A stretch of DNA of 64,000 nt, from assembly GCF_001905005.1 (NCBI RefSeq), contig NZ_LWKZ01000024.1, forward strand, positions 243,427 through 307,426, read 5' to 3'. Numbering within the stretch: position 1 is the first letter of the stretch; every line of letters begins with the position of its first letter. Origin of the DNA: Streptomyces sp. CB02923 (lineage in GTDB: Bacteria > Actinomycetota > Actinomycetes > Streptomycetales > Streptomycetaceae). The notes under the pieces were generated by a model. It saw nothing but the letters and a program-made list of their open reading frames with translations, was not told the DNA's origin and ran no database searches. Position numbers and translations under genes: made by a program. This document shows, one piece after another, positions 61,479-64,000 of the stretch.

Positions 61479-62701
61479 GGGAGTTCCTTGAGTCCGAGGT
61501 CGGCCAGCAGGTCGCGGGCGAGGGCGAGTTCGGCAGCGATGCCGTCGGCGAGGCGGCTCCGGCTGCGGGGGCGCAGGCCCGGCGGGAGGGCCTGCCAGGT
61601 GTAGGTCTCCACTTCGAGGTGGTGGGTACGCGGTACGGGCCCGCCGACGAGGAGGGCCAGCGTGTCCCGGAGGACGGAGAGTGTGGAGGTGAGCGGTGGC
61701 TCGGGCGGGGCGTGCAGTGGTACGTGGAAGTGCGCGCGCCAGGGTGCCGTGACCGGCAGACCGCCACCGGCCTCCCCTGCCAGGGCTTCGTCGAGGTCGT
61801 CCGTGGCACACAGCCGCCCGCCGGGGGGCCGGGTGCGCGTCTGATGGAGGAACCGCGGCTCGGCGAAGGTGGCCAGGGCGGCGCGTACGTCCAGGTGGCC
61901 GGGGTGTTCGGCGTGCAGCGCGGCGGAGAGCTGGGCCTTGACGACGGGAACCCGTGCCCGGTCGAGGGCTTCGAGGGCCGTGTGCGGGTCCTCGAAGGAG
62001 GTGGCGAGATGGCAGGTGTCGACGCAGACGCCGATGCGATGGGCCGGGGGCGGGACAGGCCCGGACGGCTCGCCCGGCCCGTGCCCCAGAGCGTCGATGG
62101 CGTCGGCGGTGGTTTCGACGAGGCAGCCGGGTTCGGGTTCCAGGCCGACGCGGAGGGAGCGGCCGGTGAGTTCTTCGAGGGCGTCGAGCCGGCCGGCGAG
62201 GGTGTGCAGGGCGGCGAGGGCGGTGGCCCGCCGGGTGGCGGCGTCGCGTACCCCGTCGAAGTCGGTGCGCCAGGCGAGAGGCAGGGTGGAGACGGTTCCT
62301 ACGGTCACGTCGTCGGGGAGGAGGGCGGCCAGCAGGCGGGCGAGGTCGGCGGTGTGGTCCAGGCGCGCGGGCTCGGTCCAGTCGGGCCGGTAGACGCGGT
62401 ACTTGACGTGACTGTCGCCGAAGCCCCGGTACGGGAATCCGTTGAGGGTGACGACTTCCAGTCCGCGGGCGTCGAGTTCGCGGCGCAGTCCGCGCAGCGC
62501 GGCGGGGTCGCGCACGAGCGCGCGGGCGGCGTCGCGGGCCAGCCACAGGCCGATGCCGAGGCGGTCCCGGCCGAGGCGTTTGCGTACCGGTTCGCAATGG
62601 TCGCGGAGTTGGGCGAGTACTCCCTCCAGGGTCTCGGCCGGGTGGACGTTGGTGCAGTACGCGAGGTGGACGGTCGAGCCGTCGGGGTGCCGGAAGCGCA
62701 T
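61475..62701 (-). CDS. eboE: EboE-like metabolite traffic protein (TIM barrel)
   Basis: 408 residues. Start HLAYCTNVHPAETLEGVLAQL is typical of EboE; later blocks are GIGLWLARDAARAL, LNGFPYRGFGDSHVKYRVYRPDW (as LNGFPYRGFG and KYRVYRPDW), LEPEPGCLVETT and GVCVDTCHLATSFEDP, ending with HLEVETYTWQALPP. The fold is a sugar-phosphate-isomerase-like barrel with metal-site Glu, Asp and His residues. The family is known only from ebo clusters and its reaction is unknown. Starts 15 bases after eboB and overlaps eboF by 4 bases. Confidence 0.93.
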   Translation of the reverse strand: MRFRHPDGSTVHLAYCTNVHPAETLEGVLAQLRDHCEPVRKRLGRDRLGIGLWLARDAARALVRDPAALRGLRRELDARGLEVVTLNGFPYRGFGDSHVKYRVYRPDWTEPARLDHTADLARLLAALLPDDVTVGTVSTLPLAWRTDFDGVRDAATRRATALAALHTLAGRLDALEELTGRSLRVGLEPEPGCLVETTADAIDALGHGPGEPSGPVPPPAHRIGVCVDTCHLATSFEDPHTALEALDRARVPVVKAQLSAALHAEHPGHLDVRAALATFAEPRFLHQTRTRPPGGRLCATDDLDEALAGEAGGGLPVTAPWRAHFHVPLHAPPEPPLTSTLSVLRDTLALLVGGPVPRTHHLEVETYTWQALPPGLRPRSRSRLADGIAAELALARDLLADLGLKELP

Positions 62702-62716
62702 GTCCCGTCGGCCTCC

Positions 62717-63565
62717 TCATTCCCCGCCGCGGAGGATGGAGTTGCCCTCGTGCAGGGTTCCCGGCGAATGTGTGCTGAGATCCAGCCGGCCGCTGAGGCC
62801 GTAGAACTCGACGGGGTTGCGCCACAGGACCTGGTCCACGTCGTCCTCGGTGAACCCGGCGGCCAGCATCGCCTCGCCGACGCGCCGTGTCGTCAGCGGG
62901 TTGCTGCGGCCCCAGTCCGCGGCGGAGTTGACCAGCACGCGGCCGGTGCCGTGCAGGCGCAGGATGCGCACCATGCGGTCGGGGTCCATCTTGGTGTCCG
63001 GGTAGAGGGAAAAGCCCAGCCAGCAGCCACTGTCAGTGGCCTCCCCTACCGTTGTCTCATTGAGATGGTCCAGGACGACGTGATCGGGGGGCAGGGCTGA
63101 TTCACGCAGGACGTCGAGGGTGCGCCTGAGGCCCGCCGCCTTGTCGCGGTGGGGGGTGTGGACGAGGGCCGGCAGGCCGTGGTCCACGGCGAGCTGGAGC
63201 TGGGCGGCGAGGGCGGTGTCCTCGGCGGGGGTCATGGAGTCGTAGCCGATCTCGCCGACGGCGACGACCGGGTCTTTTGCGAGGTAGCGGGGCAGAGCTT
63301 CGAGGACGGGGGTACAGCGGGGGTCGTTCGCCTCCTTGGGATTGAGGGCGAGCGTGCAGTGATGGGCGATGCCGTACTGCGCGGCGCGGAAGGGTTCCCA
63401 GCCCAGAAGGGAGTCGAAGTAGTCGAAGAAGCTGGCCGGTGAGGTACGGGGCTGCCCCAGCCAGAAGGAGGGCTCGACGACGGCGCGGACACCCGCGGCG
63501 TGCATGGCTTCGTAGTCGTCCGTGGTGCGGGAGGTCATGTGGATGTGCGGGTCGAAGATGCGCAT
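62717..63565 (-). CDS. eboB: EboB-like TatD-family metal-dependent hydrolase
   Basis: About 282 residues. Amidohydrolase-type barrel: the first motif FDPHIHM sits at the N-terminus; AVGEIGYD carries the metal Glu; ALVHTPHRDK and VVLDHLNETT carry His ligands; and VLVNSAADWGRSNPL carries the last Asp. TatD relatives are nucleases or small-molecule hydrolases; in ebo clusters the role is unknown. ATG 63565 is preceded by GAGGAG at about 10 bases; a TTG one codon earlier is less likely. The 115 bases upstream, to the eboA stop, hold a short direct repeat (GCCGGGGGGAGGCAGGT type). Confidence 0.9.
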   Translation of the reverse strand: MRIFDPHIHMTSRTTDDYEAMHAAGVRAVVEPSFWLGQPRTSPASFFDYFDSLLGWEPFRAAQYGIAHHCTLALNPKEANDPRCTPVLEALPRYLAKDPVVAVGEIGYDSMTPAEDTALAAQLQLAVDHGLPALVHTPHRDKAAGLRRTLDVLRESALPPDHVVLDHLNETTVGEATDSGCWLGFSLYPDTKMDPDRMVRILRLHGTGRVLVNSAADWGRSNPLTTRRVGEAMLAAGFTEDDVDQVLWRNPVEFYGLSGRLDLSTHSPGTLHEGNSILRGGE

Positions 63566-63680
63566 CAATCGGGGCTCCTCGCGTGCCGGGGGGGGAGAGA
63601 CAGATGCCTAGGGCCCCGGTGCCGGGGGGAGGCAGGTGCCGGGGGGGGGAGGCAGGTGCCGGGCTCGGTGTCGACGGGGG

Positions 63681-64000
63681 TCAAGTAGCGGGCGGGGGGC
63701 GGAAGGGGGACGCGGGCGCAGGTGAGGGTGTGGGTGAGGGCGCAGGTGCGGATGGGGGTGCGGGTGGGGGTACGGACGGGGGCGTGGGTGCAGATCGGGG
63801 CGCGGGGGCGGCTGTACCTGCGTCTGGGGAATCGGCTGGGGAATCGGCTGGGAAGGGGGATGCGGATGGGGCGGTGGCGGATGCGGTCGGTGCGGTGAGG
63901 TCCAGGACGCGCTGAACGTCGGCGGGTACGGGGCGGTACGCAGCGGTGCGCTCACGGGCGTACTCGGCGAGCATGTGGGCCAGCTCCGTATCACCGCGGG
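63681..64000 (-). CDS. eboA: EboA-like protein, C-terminal part (runs off the right edge)
   Basis: About 106 codons are inside the window. They read GDTELAHMLAEYARERTAAY then RPVPADVQRVLDLTAP, resembling the end of EboA proteins, then about 65 residues of Ala/Pro/Ser tail. The tail is unusual and encoded by G-rich plus-strand repeats. The assignment rests on this short conserved part and on the eboB, eboE and eboF genes downstream. The N-terminus is outside the window. eboC and eboD are not between these genes and would have to lie to the right. Confidence 0.75.
   Translation of the reverse strand, partial: RGDTELAHMLAEYARERTAAYRPVPADVQRVLDLTAPTASATAPSASPFPADSPADSPDAGTAAPAPRSAPTPPSVPPPAPPSAPAPSPTPSPAPASPFRPPPAT

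Overview
The window is very GC-rich DNA with the codon bias, purine-rich ribosome sites, GTG starts and rare TTA codons of an actinomycete, almost certainly a Streptomyces.

Left and centre (1-45000), read leftwards, is most of a glycopeptide-type peptide antibiotic cluster. Four non-ribosomal peptide synthetases (NRPSs; 35889 to 75) carry seven working modules in the split 2+1+3+1, followed by the start of an MbtH-like gene cut by the left edge. My reading of the adenylation (A) domain codes is Hpg - unassigned (Trp by position) - Hpg - Hpg - Hpg - Tyr (N-methylated) - Hpg, where Hpg is 4-hydroxyphenylglycine. The last synthetase ends in an X-like condensation domain and a thioesterase. This order, the N-methyl-Tyr at position 6 and the X domain point to the complestatin/chloropeptin (type V glycopeptide) family. 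An ABC exporter precedes the synthetases. Upstream lie a StrR-type regulator, a truncated transposase-like protein, a DAHP synthase that would feed aromatic precursors, and a large LuxR-type (LAL) regulator. A perfect GTCCAA-N17-TTGGAC site, the known StrR/Bbr-type target, lies ahead of the exporter-synthetase operon. Halogenase, P450 and Hpg-synthesis genes are not in the window and are probably beyond its left edge.

The assembly line shows several signs of decay and rearrangement: a first C domain without its catalytic His, two matching dead epimerization domains (modules 1 and 6), a scar in module 1 that looks like an excised methyltransferase, identical 36-bp palindromic elements read in frame in three A domains, an 18-bp tandem repeat inside a dead E domain, and a vestigial A domain without a carrier domain between X and TE.

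A tRNA-Leu(GAG) with a strong terminator (45432-45555) marks the change to ordinary chromosome. Next comes a four-gene oxalate operon (oxc-like, frc, ADP-forming CoA ligase, OFA transporter) behind a CATACAGT/ACTGTATG inverted repeat. Then come a flavin oxidoreductase with an internal hexapeptide repeat, a methyltransferase, a TetR-membrane protein-SDR group with TTA codons in two genes, two lipoproteins, a chorismate mutase, and on the minus strand the ebo genes (eboA partial, eboB, eboE, eboF) with a Tat-exported TIM-barrel protein.
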